A DNA stretch of 64,000 nucleotides from JAVBQL01 sp031549085 (GCA_031549085.1 JAVBQL010000008.1:1-64000); one strand, 5' to 3'; counted from the stretch's first letter, positions 44,493 to 53,791 are shown. Notes: generated by a model from the letters alone, not told the origin. Program-made: numbers and translations.

Positions 44493-46418
44493 ATGAAAAC
44501 TCTAACTCAAAAAATTTTAGAAAAACATTTAGTTGCTGGCACCTATAAGTATGGCGAGGAGATCGGTATCAGAATTGATTCAACCTTGACACAAGATGCA
44601 ACAGGGACTTTAGCATACCTTCAATTTGAGGCTTTTGAGTTGCCAAGAGTTAGAACTGATATATCCGTAAGCTATGTTGACCACAATACACTGCAGACTG
44701 ACAACCGCAATATGGATGACCATCTATATCTGCAAAGTGTTGCAAATAAGTATGGAATATATTTTTCAAAGGCTGGAAATGGAATATGTCATCAAGTACA
44801 TCTTGAGAGGTTTGCAAAGCCGGGACAAACACTATTAGGCTCTGACTCTCATACCCCCACAGCTGGAGGAATGGGTGTTATCGCAATTGGAGCTGGTGGA
44901 CTTGATATTGCCTGTGCAATGGCAGGCGAACCATTTTTCCTAAAAGTTCCAAAGGTAATTGGTGTAAAGTTGGGTGGAAAACTTAAAAAGATGGTCAGTG
45001 CAAAAGATATAATCCTCGAAGTCCTAAGGTTAAAGAGTGTTAAGGGTGGTGTTGGAGCTATATTTGAGTACTTCGGTGATGGTGTAAAAACTTTAAGTGT
45101 TCCAGAGAGGGCAACCATAACAAATATGGGGGCAGAACTTGGAGCAACAACATCAATATTCCCATCTGATGAGATGACTCTCGATTTCTTAAAGATGGAG
45201 GGGCGAGAAAAGGATTTTACAGCTCTCTCTGCAGATGCTGATGCAAAGTATGATGAAGTCATCGAGATAGATTTGAACAAGCTAATTCCATTGGCTGCTA
45301 TGCCACATAGCCCTGATAATGTAGAGAGGGTCTCAACAATAAGCAATGTACCAATAACTCAAGTGGCAATTGGAAGCTGTACAAACTCAAGTTATCGCGA
45401 TCTATGGATTGTAGGAAAAATTCTTGAAGGAAAAACAGTTGCTCCAAATGTATCACTTGTAATCTCACCCGGCTCAAAACAGGTGCTTACCATGATATCA
45501 AAAGATGGCACACTAACAAGACTGATAGAGGCAGGGGCTAGAATATTGGAGTCTACCTGTGGCCCATGCATTGGAATGGGGCAAGCACCAAATTCAGCTG
45601 GTATAAGCTTAAGGACATTCAATCGGAACTTTGAAGGAAGGAGTGGAACTGCTGATGGCAGGGTCTATCTTATTAGCCCAGAGACAGCAGCAGCAAGTGC
45701 CCTAACTGGAAAGATAACAGATCCTACAACCCTTGACATTGATCTTGATTTTAAGTTCCCAGAAAAATTTGATACTAATGACAATATGATAATAGCTCCA
45801 GCAGCTGATGGCAAAGATGTTGAGATCATTTGTGGACCTGGAATTAAACCAATACCAAACTTCCAGCCTTTAGGTGATAATATAGAGGCAAAGGTTGTAA
45901 TAAAAGTTGCTGACAATATCACTACCGACCACATATTACCTGCGGGAGCAAAGGTTCTTCCATTCAGATCTGATATTCCTAAAATCAGCGAGTTCACATT
46001 TGGAAGTATCGATACTGACTTTCATAAAAAAGCAAAAGAGGCGAAAGTTGGAGTTATAATTGCTGGAGAGAACTATGGACAGGGATCATCAAGAGAGCAT
46101 GCTGCTTTAGCTCCTAGGTATCTTGGAGTTGTTGCCGTAATTACAAAGTCTTTTGCGCGTATTCATATGGCAAACTTGATAAACTTTGGAATTATTCCAT
46201 TCACATTTGAGAATCCAACCGATTATGATGCAATAAAATTTGATGACAAGATAACTATTCCAAATATAAAAGAGCAAATTACAAAAGGTGCATCATTAAT
46301 AGAGGCTAATATAGGCGGAAAAAAAGTAATGCTAAAGACATCTCTATCAAATAATGACAGAGAATTAATACTAGCTGGTGGCAAGCTGCCATTTATTAAA
46401 AATAAAAATAGAAAATAA
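44493..46418 (+). CDS. acnA: Aconitate hydratase (short form)
   Basis: [4Fe-4S] aconitase converting citrate to isocitrate via cis-aconitate. Substrate and cluster motifs are SDSHTPTAGGMG, GSCTNSS (about 295) and STCGPCIGMG (about 356-359), giving the three cluster Cys. The swivel domain shows ITTDHILPAGAK and GENYGQGSSREHAALAPRYLG. At 641 residues it is the short IPM-isomerase-like form, about 250 residues shorter than E. coli AcnA. AAGGA lies before the ATG. It has its own promoter. Citrate synthase and IDH are not in the window. Confidence 0.94.
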   Translation: MKTLTQKILEKHLVAGTYKYGEEIGIRIDSTLTQDATGTLAYLQFEAFELPRVRTDISVSYVDHNTLQTDNRNMDDHLYLQSVANKYGIYFSKAGNGICHQVHLERFAKPGQTLLGSDSHTPTAGGMGVIAIGAGGLDIACAMAGEPFFLKVPKVIGVKLGGKLKKMVSAKDIILEVLRLKSVKGGVGAIFEYFGDGVKTLSVPERATITNMGAELGATTSIFPSDEMTLDFLKMEGREKDFTALSADADAKYDEVIEIDLNKLIPLAAMPHSPDNVERVSTISNVPITQVAIGSCTNSSYRDLWIVGKILEGKTVAPNVSLVISPGSKQVLTMISKDGTLTRLIEAGARILESTCGPCIGMGQAPNSAGISLRTFNRNFEGRSGTADGRVYLISPETAAASALTGKITDPTTLDIDLDFKFPEKFDTNDNMIIAPAADGKDVEIICGPGIKPIPNFQPLGDNIEAKVVIKVADNITTDHILPAGAKVLPFRSDIPKISEFTFGSIDTDFHKKAKEAKVGVIIAGENYGQGSSREHAALAPRYLGVVAVITKSFARIHMANLINFGIIPFTFENPTDYDAIKFDDKITIPNIKEQITKGASLIEANIGGKKVMLKTSLSNNDRELILAGGKLPFIKNKNRK

Positions 46419-46505
46419 TATTTCTATTTAATTCGTTAGTAAAAAGTCGCACTTTGTGATATAATTTTTTGTAAACAAACTTTAAGTATTTGGAGAGCTT
46501 TTTAT

Positions 46506-47744
46506 ATGAAAAGAGTAGCTATTTTCTTCTTTGTTTTTTTTACTATGTCTCTTTTTGCACAAATGCCGACTAGGCTAACTGATATTCATAGACTTGGAAC
46601 AGGTTTTAATGATTTTCAAAAAAATAATACCCAATATGACAAAACGGACAATTTTCTAGTAAGAACAAAGCCTCAAAACATAAATGATAGCTGGAACTAT
46701 GATCTAATTGTACTTGAAGGGACTAATGATAAGATAAGCTCTATGCTTTTTCGAAGATATAATATGTCAAGTAAAGAACATATAAAGAGAGTCAATACCT
46801 TAAGTGAATATCTGTCTAATCAGTTTAAAGCAAACCTCTATTCTGTTACAGATGCAAATAAAAAAGATACTTTGTTAAACTATATATCTTCAGATGCTAT
46901 AACTAAATATATAAGCAAAAGCTTTGATAAAAAAAATATTGAAACACAATTGTTGCTTACTGATGACAAAACAATATTCTCATTCTTCAAATATAATAAT
47001 GAATACTATATATACATGGCAACCATTATAAAAACAGCAACCACAACAACATCTTCTACTACATCAACAACCACCACTATTCCACAACAAACTACAACCT
47101 CAAGCTCCACTACAACTACCACGACGATACCTCAAAAAGGTACAACCTCTACTACGACCACAACCATACCACCAAAAAAGAGTGTAATTGAGATAGATAT
47201 AATTGATCCAACAAGTGATGTTATAATCAAAATAATTACAACTGATTCAACAACTGATGCAAAAATTATAAGAAAGGATACTACGGCTGATACAACTACT
47301 AAAAAAGATAGCTCAAATGATACTAGCAAAACCACTACTTCTCAAACACAAGCCTACAATTATGACTATGATATGGATATGACTGACTTTTTGGATTCTG
47401 ATATCATGAGGGATGAATTCGATTTATTAGAAAAAATGCAGATAATAATGAATAGCTATGAAAAAAAAGATGAGGAATTGAAAAAGCATCTCTCCGAAAA
47501 TAGAGATAAGTTTTCATCTATGGAAGATTTTTTCATTGATTTAAGAGGTAGGGTGAAAGATCCCGATCTAAAAAAAGCACTTGATTATCAAATAAAAATA
47601 TTTGAAAATCAAAAGAAGATAAATGATCTGGTTACAAATACAAATAATTATGATGAAATTTTGAAACTAATAGATGAATCAAACTCTCTATTTAAAGATT
47701 TTATAGATGCACTAAAGAGCTATTATGAAGAGAATGGTTTATAG
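46506..47744 (+). CDS. Exported protein with Thr-rich mucin-like linker
   Basis: A signal peptide (MKRVAIFFFVFFTMSLFA) precedes an N-terminal domain of about 155 residues without recognised family. A linker (about 178-225) is made almost only of Thr/Ser with three TTTTIPQ/IPP-type units. A second Thr/Asp-rich stretch extends to about 285, and a charged helical C-terminus (about 300-412) is probably coiled coil. Thr-rich linkers are common O-glycosylation or flexible surface-display regions. The ACA/ACC/ACT repeats make the length prone to slippage. A TATAAT at 46460-46465 may be its −10. A good terminator follows. Confidence 0.6.
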   Translation: MKRVAIFFFVFFTMSLFAQMPTRLTDIHRLGTGFNDFQKNNTQYDKTDNFLVRTKPQNINDSWNYDLIVLEGTNDKISSMLFRRYNMSSKEHIKRVNTLSEYLSNQFKANLYSVTDANKKDTLLNYISSDAITKYISKSFDKKNIETQLLLTDDKTIFSFFKYNNEYYIYMATIIKTATTTTSSTTSTTTTIPQQTTTSSSTTTTTTIPQKGTTSTTTTTIPPKKSVIEIDIIDPTSDVIIKIITTDSTTDAKIIRKDTTADTTTKKDSSNDTSKTTTSQTQAYNYDYDMDMTDFLDSDIMRDEFDLLEKMQIIMNSYEKKDEELKKHLSENRDKFSSMEDFFIDLRGRVKDPDLKKALDYQIKIFENQKKINDLVTNTNNYDEILKLIDESNSLFKDFIDALKSYYEENGL

Positions 47745-47764
47745 ATAACTAATTTATAAAAAAA

Positions 47765-47798
47765 AATGCAGATCAAAAAAAGATTTGCATTTTTTTTA
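47765..47798 (+). terminator. Intrinsic terminator after the Thr-rich protein gene
   Basis: Stem AATGCAGATC / GATTTGCATT (one G·U) with a 7-A loop and eight T's. It isolates the downstream dtxR-feoAB unit, whose −35 begins directly after it. Confidence 0.88.
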
Positions 47799-47828
47799 TT
47801 GACATGAATGTTAGTTTATGCTAACATT
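47799..47828 (+). promoter_or_regulatory. Promoter and operator of the DtxR-type repressor
   Basis: TTGACA (47799-47804), 17-bp spacer, TAACAT (47822-47827). A perfect inverted repeat AATGTTAG-N6-CTAACATT (47807-47828) fills the spacer and covers the −10: the expected form of a metal-dependent repressor site controlling its own gene. Confidence 0.7.
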
Positions 47829-47878
47829 GTTAATATCATTAAACTAAAAAATATTATCTACTATTTAAGGATACTCAT

Positions 47879-48250
47879 ATGACAAAAAGCATAGAAGATT
47901 GTTTGGAATCGATCTATATGATTAGCCTAGAGAAGAGAAGTATCAGGGTAAAAGAGCTCTCTGACAAACTAAAGGTAACAAAACCATCTATTGTATCAGC
48001 ACTGAAAGAACTAAAAAATGAAAATTTAATTTCACAAGAAAAGTATGGATATATAGAGCTTACTGAAGATGGCTTAAAAGAGGCAAAAGAGATATTAAAA
48101 AAACATAATATGATAAAAGAATTTCTAATTGATATTTTAGAGGTTAGTGAAGATAGTGCTGATAAGGACGCCTGTCAAATGGAACACTTCTTAAGTAGTG
48201 AAACTTTATCAAAGATAGAAGAGTTTACCAAAAAAAATAGAGGGCATTAA
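47879..48250 (+). CDS. DtxR/MntR-family metal-dependent repressor
   Basis: 123 residues. An N-terminal winged helix (SIEDCLESIYMI, RVKELSDKLKVTKPSIVSALKEL, YGYIELTEDG) is followed by the metal/dimerisation domain (AKEILKKHNMIKEFLIDIL, then DACQMEHFLSSET with the Cys/Glu/His ligand pattern). It lacks the C-terminal SH3 domain of DtxR, as MntR does, and is slightly shorter than MntR. It is 96 bp upstream of feoAB in the same direction and carries a palindrome on its promoter. It therefore probably senses Fe2+ (or Mn2+) and represses this unit. The ribosome site TTAAGG lies 9 bases before the ATG. Confidence 0.88.
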   Translation: MTKSIEDCLESIYMISLEKRSIRVKELSDKLKVTKPSIVSALKELKNENLISQEKYGYIELTEDGLKEAKEILKKHNMIKEFLIDILEVSEDSADKDACQMEHFLSSETLSKIEEFTKKNRGH

Positions 48251-48328
48251 ACCCTTTCTTGACCTGCCCTGTTTAGATTGCGTAAAAAAAAATTTAACAT
48301 TACTCTTACGAACGTTGGTCAATAAAAA
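48236..48328 (+). repeat. Structured intergenic element, copy 2
   Basis: Overlaps the last codons of the repressor gene and fills the gap to feoAB: AGGG/CCCT hairpin, TTGACCTGCC, an inner CGTAA/TTACG hairpin and GTTGGTCAATAAAAA, with GGTCAA pairing to TTGACC. Same order and almost the same length as copy 1 on − at 33359-33447. Confidence 0.7.
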
Positions 48329-48346
48329 ATAAATTAAGGAGATTTT

Positions 48347-50875
48347 ATGTTTAAGCTGGTTGAATTAAAGATAGGAGAATCATTTAGAATAATCAAACTT
48401 GATATAGATAACAGTGAATTAAAAAAGAGACTTATTGATATGGGTTTCAATAAAGGAATAAAGGGGACTGTTGTTCGTAAATCTCCCTTTGGAGATCCTA
48501 TTGAACTTGATTTAGGAGGCTATTTTGTATCTGTTAGAAAAAATGAGGCCAGAGGAATTATAGTAGAAAAGATTGATGCTTCAAAACTTGCAGAAGATGA
48601 TGCTAACCAGTCTATCAAATATGAAAAAGAGAGAGAAGAAGAGCATGTCTTTGATATGAATGGAAACAAAAATATAAAACGTAAAGTAGATGATAGGGCT
48701 GATAAATCAAAAAAAATCCGCATAGCAATTGCTGGAAATCCTAATGCTGGAAAGACAACAATATTTAATGCACTTACAGGTTCAAATCAGCATGTGGGTA
48801 ACTACTCTGGTGTTACAGTTGAGATAAAAGAGGGAAAATTATCTTACAAAAATTACTCTATATATATTTATGACCTCCCCGGAACATATAGCCTTAGTGC
48901 CTACTCTCTTGATGAGGTGGTTGCAAGGGATTTTATAATAGATAAAAAACCTGATCTGGTTGTCGATGTTGTTGATGCAACAAACCTAGAGAGAAATTTA
49001 AATCTATCTATGCAAATAGAGGAGCTTGATGTCCCAATGGTTATTGCTCTAAATATGTGGGATGAGGTAGAGGATAAAAACATAAATATAAAAACAAAAC
49101 TTCTTTCTGATCTTATAGGCATTCCTATGGTAAAGACTGTTGGAAGAAGAAATGAGGGGCTCACAGATCTTCTTGATGCTATAATAGCGACAGTTGAAAA
49201 AGAGAGAGATAAAACTATAAAAAAAGAGAAAATAAGGGTCAATTATGGTGAAGAGCTTGAAACTGAAATAAAAAAACTTGAAAATATCATTAATACAGAT
49301 ACAATTTTTTCTGACAGATATAATGCAAGATGGGTTGCTGTAAAATTATTGGAGAGAGACTCTAAAGTAGAGACTATTATAAAAGATCATACTGATTATG
49401 AGAGGCTCTCAAAACAGCTTGAGTTGAGCAGAATATGGATAAAGGGACACTTTGCAGAGAGATCGGATGAGGTAATTAGTGAACAAAGATATGCCTATAT
49501 TCATGGGGCTATAGAAGAGTGTGTCACTGTAAAAAAAGAGGATAATAAAATAGGGACTACTGAAGCTATCGATAAGATATTGCTTCACAATAAGCTTGCT
49601 CTTCCAATATTTTTTGTAATTGTATGGGCAATATTTCAACTGACTTTTACAATCGGTGGTCTCTTTATGGAGTGGATGGAGGCTCTCTTTGGTTTCCTAA
49701 GTGATATTGCCATGCACTATATGCCAGAAAACATCATTAGAGATATTGTTGTTGATGCCGTTATTGGCGGAGTTGGTGGTATGCTGGTCTTTGTTCCAAA
49801 CATAGTAATACTATTTGTCTTGATATCAATACTTGAAGATAGTGGTTATATGGCGCGTGCTGCGTTCCTGATGGATAAGATAATGCACAAAATTGGGCTG
49901 CATGGCCGCTCTTTTATTCCTTTAATGTCGGGTTTTGGTTGTGCTGTTCCTGCTATTATGGGTACTAGAGTTTTACGAAGTGAAAAAGATAGAATAGTAA
50001 CTTCACTTGTTATACCATTTATGAGCTGCGGTGCAAGACTGCCAGTATACACACTTCTTATAGGTGCATTCTTCTCAAAAGCTGCTGCGGGCAATATTCT
50101 ATTTTCGATATATTTGATAGGAATAGTCGTTGCAGTTGGAATTGCTTTCCTATTAAGAAAATCGATATTCAAAGGAGAGTCAACACCTTTTGTAATGGAG
50201 CTTCCTCCATACAGATTTCCAACAATAAAAGGTGTATTGACACACATGTGGCAAAAGACTCTTATATATCTAAAAAAGGCTGGAACAATACTTCTTGCTG
50301 CATCAATCTTAATGTGGTTTTTAACAAACTTCCCAAAGAGCAATAAGAGTGATGAATATTATGGAGAGTTGGCATCAAATATGGAGATGCAAATTCAAAA
50401 CGATAATCCAGATTCCAGTCCAGAAGATATAGAACTATTAGTAGAAACAAAAGTTAATGAAGAGAGGGGCTTTGATGACCTTGAAGCAAGTGCTGCTGCA
50501 ATCGCAGGTAAAGCGATAGAGCCAGCATTAAAACCGCTTGGTTTCGACTGGAAGATGGGAATAGCCCTAATTTCAGGACTTGCTGCAAAAGAGGCTGTTG
50601 TCTCTACACTTGGAACAATATATAAACAGACCGACACTGAAGACTCATTAAGGGAGGCACTGCAAAAAGATCCTCATCTAAATCCATTTATTGCATATTG
50701 TTTTATGATCTTTGTACTGCTCTATCTGCCATGTATAGCAACTCTTGCTGTTATAAAACAGGAGCTTGGCTCTTTCAAGTGGGTGGCATTCTCATTTACC
50801 CTATATATGGTTGTTGCGTATGTAGTTACATTTTTGGTCTACAACATTGGAAGTTTGATAATGAGAATAATTTAA
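48347..50875 (+). CDS. feoB: FeoA-FeoB fusion, ferrous iron transporter
   Basis: A natural fusion: a FeoA SH3-like domain occupies residues 1-77, joined by a 45-residue charged linker to FeoB. The G domain has G1 GNPNAGKT (130-137), a G2 Thr region GNYSGVTVE, G3 DLPGTYSLSAYSLDE and G4 NMWD. About eight membrane helices follow with the Gate motifs GFGCAVPAIMGTR and PFMSCGARLPVY, and a C-terminal Gate. 842 residues. It imports Fe2+ across the inner membrane. AAGGAG lies before the ATG. Likely cotranscribed with the DtxR-type repressor. Confidence 0.95.
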   Translation: MFKLVELKIGESFRIIKLDIDNSELKKRLIDMGFNKGIKGTVVRKSPFGDPIELDLGGYFVSVRKNEARGIIVEKIDASKLAEDDANQSIKYEKEREEEHVFDMNGNKNIKRKVDDRADKSKKIRIAIAGNPNAGKTTIFNALTGSNQHVGNYSGVTVEIKEGKLSYKNYSIYIYDLPGTYSLSAYSLDEVVARDFIIDKKPDLVVDVVDATNLERNLNLSMQIEELDVPMVIALNMWDEVEDKNINIKTKLLSDLIGIPMVKTVGRRNEGLTDLLDAIIATVEKERDKTIKKEKIRVNYGEELETEIKKLENIINTDTIFSDRYNARWVAVKLLERDSKVETIIKDHTDYERLSKQLELSRIWIKGHFAERSDEVISEQRYAYIHGAIEECVTVKKEDNKIGTTEAIDKILLHNKLALPIFFVIVWAIFQLTFTIGGLFMEWMEALFGFLSDIAMHYMPENIIRDIVVDAVIGGVGGMLVFVPNIVILFVLISILEDSGYMARAAFLMDKIMHKIGLHGRSFIPLMSGFGCAVPAIMGTRVLRSEKDRIVTSLVIPFMSCGARLPVYTLLIGAFFSKAAAGNILFSIYLIGIVVAVGIAFLLRKSIFKGESTPFVMELPPYRFPTIKGVLTHMWQKTLIYLKKAGTILLAASILMWFLTNFPKSNKSDEYYGELASNMEMQIQNDNPDSSPEDIELLVETKVNEERGFDDLEASAAAIAGKAIEPALKPLGFDWKMGIALISGLAAKEAVVSTLGTIYKQTDTEDSLREALQKDPHLNPFIAYCFMIFVLLYLPCIATLAVIKQELGSFKWVAFSFTLYMVVAYVVTFLVYNIGSLIMRII

Positions 50876-51084
50876 AAAACATAAGTTTAGCTTGGTTGGT
50901 TTTTCTATTGAGCTTACGGCCATATAAAATTAGAAAGGTAATACTTTTTTGTATAAGATATCTGTCAGAAAGGACGTGGCACATAAAAATAAAAAAATAT
51001 CAAAAAAATAAAAATTTTTTTTGATAAAATATATTGACTAAAAGAGATAAAAATGATATTTAAATAATCATTGGAAGTTAATAT
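50876..51084 (+). other. Gap between feoB and tRNA-Asn
   Basis: No gene. It contains a ~58-base stretch (50944-51001) similar to 59316-59373, and a possible tRNA promoter (TTGACT 51034-51039, 17 bp, TATTTA). Confidence 0.4.
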
Positions 51085-51157
51085 TCCTCTGTAGCTCAGT
51101 CGGTAGAGCGGATGGCTGTTAACCATTAGGTCGGGAGTTCGAGCCTCTCCGGAGGAG
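51085..51157 (+). tRNA. tRNA-Asn (anticodon GTT)
   Basis: 73-nt cloverleaf: acceptor TCCTCTG/CGGAGGA, D-arm GCTC/GAGC, anticodon stem GATGG/CCATT with loop CTGTTAA, T-arm GGGAG/CTCTC with TTCGAGC, discriminator G. CCA is not encoded. Confidence 0.96.
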
Positions 51158-51164
51158 ATTGGAA

Positions 51165-51195
51165 GGAATCAGGTTTTTACTTGATTCCTTTTTTT
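51165..51195 (+). terminator. Terminator after tRNA-Asn
   Basis: A 9-bp stem GGAATCAGG / CTTGATTCC (one G·U) with a TTTTTA-type loop, then eight or more T's, 8 bases after the tRNA. Confidence 0.88.
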
Positions 51196-51344
51196 ATATG
51201 CAATACGTGATATTAATTAAAGAGAGAAACAAATAGAAAACTTTCACTATTATAAAAAATATTATCTAGCTAATAAAATCATAGAAACATTAAAAAAAGA
51301 TACCAGAGAACAAGGTATCTTTTTTAATTGAATATATTAGCCTG

Positions 51345-52394
51345 CTATTTTTTCTTGACTAAAGAAGCTTTCTCTTTTTTATCTAAATAGTATAGATATA
51401 TATAGCTAATAACCGCAACCAGAATCATAATAAGGCAAAGGATCTGCCCCATACTTATATGACCAACTATATAACCAGTAAATTTATTGGCACTAACATC
51501 AGCAAACTGCATATCAGGCTGTCTAAAAAATTCTAAAATAAAGCGAACAACTCCATAACTTGCAAGATATATTGGAGCTCTAACGCCCTTAAAAGGCTTA
51601 AACTTTCTCAATACAAACCACATCAAGAGAAATATAAAGATACCCTCAAAAAGAGCCTCATAGAGCTGAGATGGATGGCGCGGAAGGTTTATCGCTGTAA
51701 CTATATTGCCATTAAGCGCTATTTTGCCAAGGACGTTATTTATAACCTCCCCTGCACTGTTCGTTACTGTGTTTGCAGCAACATCAACATTCCAACCAAG
51801 CTTCGATATAACATTAGTTACATCTGGAAGTGTAAGTGGAAGCTTCTCTGCATTTGGAAATAGAACTGCTATTGGAGAGGCTGTAACCCTTCCATATAGC
51901 TCTCCATTTATAAAATTACCAATACGGCCAAAGGTATAGCCAAGCGGAATTGAAGGAAATATTACATCACAAAGATCTCTAAAATTAATTTTTAGTGACC
52001 TTGAGCTAATCAATATTCCTAAAAATATTCCAATCGCACCGCCATGATATGAGAGCCCTTGAAAACCTATAAAAACGCCATCTCTAATAGGAATAAGTAT
52101 CTCCAAAGGGTGATGAATATAGTAGCCAAAATCATAGATAATACAGAAAAAGATTCTTGCGCCAAGAATCATACCAACAATAGCCCAAAAGTAGATCTCT
52201 TCAATAGATTTTTTTGTCATCTTATAGTTCTCAAGCTTTATCATCACATTTGCTTGAACATATGACAAGAAGAGAGCGACAATATACATAAAGCTATACC
52301 ACTTTAGGTTGTAGAGCGGATTGCTTGGACCAATATTTAAAAAACTAAAAATTTCAGGCTTAAGCCAGCTTGGATAATCGATATATAGTAACAT
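51345..52394 (-). CDS. lgt: Prolipoprotein diacylglyceryl transferase paralogue 2
   Basis: Canonical Lgt: YSFMYIVALFLSY, HGGAIGIFLGILISSRSL, the signature GRIGNFINGELYGR, HPSQLYEALFEG and VRFILEFFRQPD. It includes a periplasmic insertion of about 60 residues (TVTNSAGEVINNV…) before HPSQ. Seven or more membrane helices. I start at ATG 52394 (349 residues) because the promoter on − places the transcript start at that ATG and no ribosome site exists for it or for the upstream in-frame TTG. It is better conserved than the copy at 33466, so it is probably the housekeeping enzyme. Confidence 0.92.
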   Translation of the reverse strand: MLLYIDYPSWLKPEIFSFLNIGPSNPLYNLKWYSFMYIVALFLSYVQANVMIKLENYKMTKKSIEEIYFWAIVGMILGARIFFCIIYDFGYYIHHPLEILIPIRDGVFIGFQGLSYHGGAIGIFLGILISSRSLKINFRDLCDVIFPSIPLGYTFGRIGNFINGELYGRVTASPIAVLFPNAEKLPLTLPDVTNVISKLGWNVDVAANTVTNSAGEVINNVLGKIALNGNIVTAINLPRHPSQLYEALFEGIFIFLLMWFVLRKFKPFKGVRAPIYLASYGVVRFILEFFRQPDMQFADVSANKFTGYIVGHISMGQILCLIMILVAVISYIYLYYLDKKEKASLVKKK

Positions 52395-52401
52395 GGAGAG
52401 G

Positions 52402-52430
52402 AGTATAACAAATATATATTTCAGTGTCAA
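52402..52430 (-). promoter_or_regulatory. Promoter of lgt paralogue 2 (leaderless arrangement)
   Basis: On −: TTGACA (52430-52425), 17-bp spacer, TATACT (52407-52402). The ATG begins 7 bases after the −10, so the mRNA should start at or within a base or two of the initiation codon. Confidence 0.7.
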
Positions 52431-52482
52431 AATTTATATAGTGAAATTACTAAAATGCAAATATTAAACAATTATCTTTCTA

Positions 52483-52511
52483 TTGACACTATTCTTTGAT
52501 ATTGATATTAT
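52483..52511 (+). promoter_or_regulatory. Promoter of argG
   Basis: TTGACA (52483-52488), 17-bp spacer, TATTAT (52506-52511), about 38 bases before the argG start and divergent from the lgt promoter. Confidence 0.7.
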
Positions 52512-52555
52512 CAGCTTAAATAATTGTTTTTTCTTATTTTAAAGGAGTTTCCACT

Positions 52556-53770
52556 ATGAAAAAAGATATAAAGAAGATAGCACTTGCCTACTCTGGAGGG
52601 CTTGATACCTCCATTATTATACCATGGTTAAAAGATAACTATGAAGCTGAGGTTGTTGCGATATGTATCGATGTCGGTCAAGAGGAGGAGACTTCTGGGC
52701 TTGAAGAGAAGGCAAAAAAGACTGGAGCATCAAAATTCTATTTAATAGATGCTACAAAAGAGCTTGTTGAGGACTATATATTTCCAATGGCTATGATTGG
52801 AGCAACCTATGAAAATAAATATCTCTTAGGAACATCTATTGCAAGACCGCTTCAAGCAAAAAAGCAGGTTGAAATCGCACTAAAAGAGGGGTGCGATGCA
52901 GTAAGTCATGGCTGTACTGGTAAGGGAAATGATCAAGTTAGGTTTGAATTGACCTATAAAGCACTTGCACCTGATCTAAAAGTGATTGCTCCATGGAGGA
53001 TATGGGATATTTCTTCAAGAGAGGAGGCTATAAAATATGCAAAGTCAAAAAATATTCCGCTTGGAAATATCTCTGAGACAAAGATATACTCTCGTGACAG
53101 AAATATTTGGCACATTAGCCATGAGGGCGGCGAGCTTGAGGATCTAATAAACAGGCCTAATGAGGAGATGTTTACATTAAGCAAATCTCCTAAAGATGCA
53201 CCAGACAAGGAGTTTGAGCTTACTATAAACTTCGAAAAGGGCTTCCCTGTTGGAATAGATGGAAAAAAGATGGATGGAGTATCTCTCCTTAAATATCTAA
53301 ACAAAGCAGCTGCTGAAAACGGTGTTGGCAGAGCAGATATTTTGGAGAACAGACTTGTTGGAATGAAGAGTCATGGCGTCTATGAGACTCCAGGCGGAAC
53401 AATTCTCTATGCAGCTTTGCAAGAGCTTCGCTCTATGATTCTTGATAAAGATGCTCTTCGTATGCTAAATTCAATTGCTCCACAATATGCAGACCTTGTG
53501 TATAATGGAAAGTACTTCACAAACCTAAGACACTCAATTGAACTCTTTGCAAGAGAGCTTATGAAGTATGGCGATGGCTCTATCAAGCTTGTTCTATATA
53601 AAGGAAATATAATTGTAGCAGGAAAGGAGTCAAAATACTCACTATACAGTGAAGATTTGGCATCATTTACCACAGGTGCAAACTATAGCCATAAGGATGC
53701 AGGCGGATTTATAAATCTATTTGGCTTGCAAGTTGGAATAGAGGCTTTTAAACAGAAAGATAGAAGTTAA
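52556..53770 (+). CDS. argG: Argininosuccinate synthase
   Basis: ATP-dependent ligation of citrulline and aspartate in arginine synthesis. The N-terminal PP-loop is AYSGGLDTS (residues 12-20). Further motifs are CIDVGQEEE, GTSIARPLQAKKQVEIA, VSHGCTGKGNDQVRFE, APWRIW, and EGGELEDL with the downstream SPKDAPD. 404 residues, complete. AAAGGAG lies 8 bases before the ATG. It has its own consensus promoter and terminator, so it is monocistronic; argH is not adjacent. Confidence 0.97.
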   Translation: MKKDIKKIALAYSGGLDTSIIIPWLKDNYEAEVVAICIDVGQEEETSGLEEKAKKTGASKFYLIDATKELVEDYIFPMAMIGATYENKYLLGTSIARPLQAKKQVEIALKEGCDAVSHGCTGKGNDQVRFELTYKALAPDLKVIAPWRIWDISSREEAIKYAKSKNIPLGNISETKIYSRDRNIWHISHEGGELEDLINRPNEEMFTLSKSPKDAPDKEFELTINFEKGFPVGIDGKKMDGVSLLKYLNKAAAENGVGRADILENRLVGMKSHGVYETPGGTILYAALQELRSMILDKDALRMLNSIAPQYADLVYNGKYFTNLRHSIELFARELMKYGDGSIKLVLYKGNIIVAGKESKYSLYSEDLASFTTGANYSHKDAGGFINLFGLQVGIEAFKQKDRS

Positions 53771-53791
53771 GAAAAACTATTAAAATTATTT

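Noticed and set aside
44849..45346. 165-codon ORF antisense to aconitase
   Set aside because: A codon shadow of a strongly conserved gene, with no start signals.
50976..51000. Sigma-54 promoter (GTGGCAC)
   Set aside because: The −12 GC element is missing at the required spacing, and the related sequence at 59350 has TGGAAC instead.
50698..51024. 108-codon ORF overlapping the feoB end
   Set aside because: Out of frame inside feoB for most of its length and without start signals.
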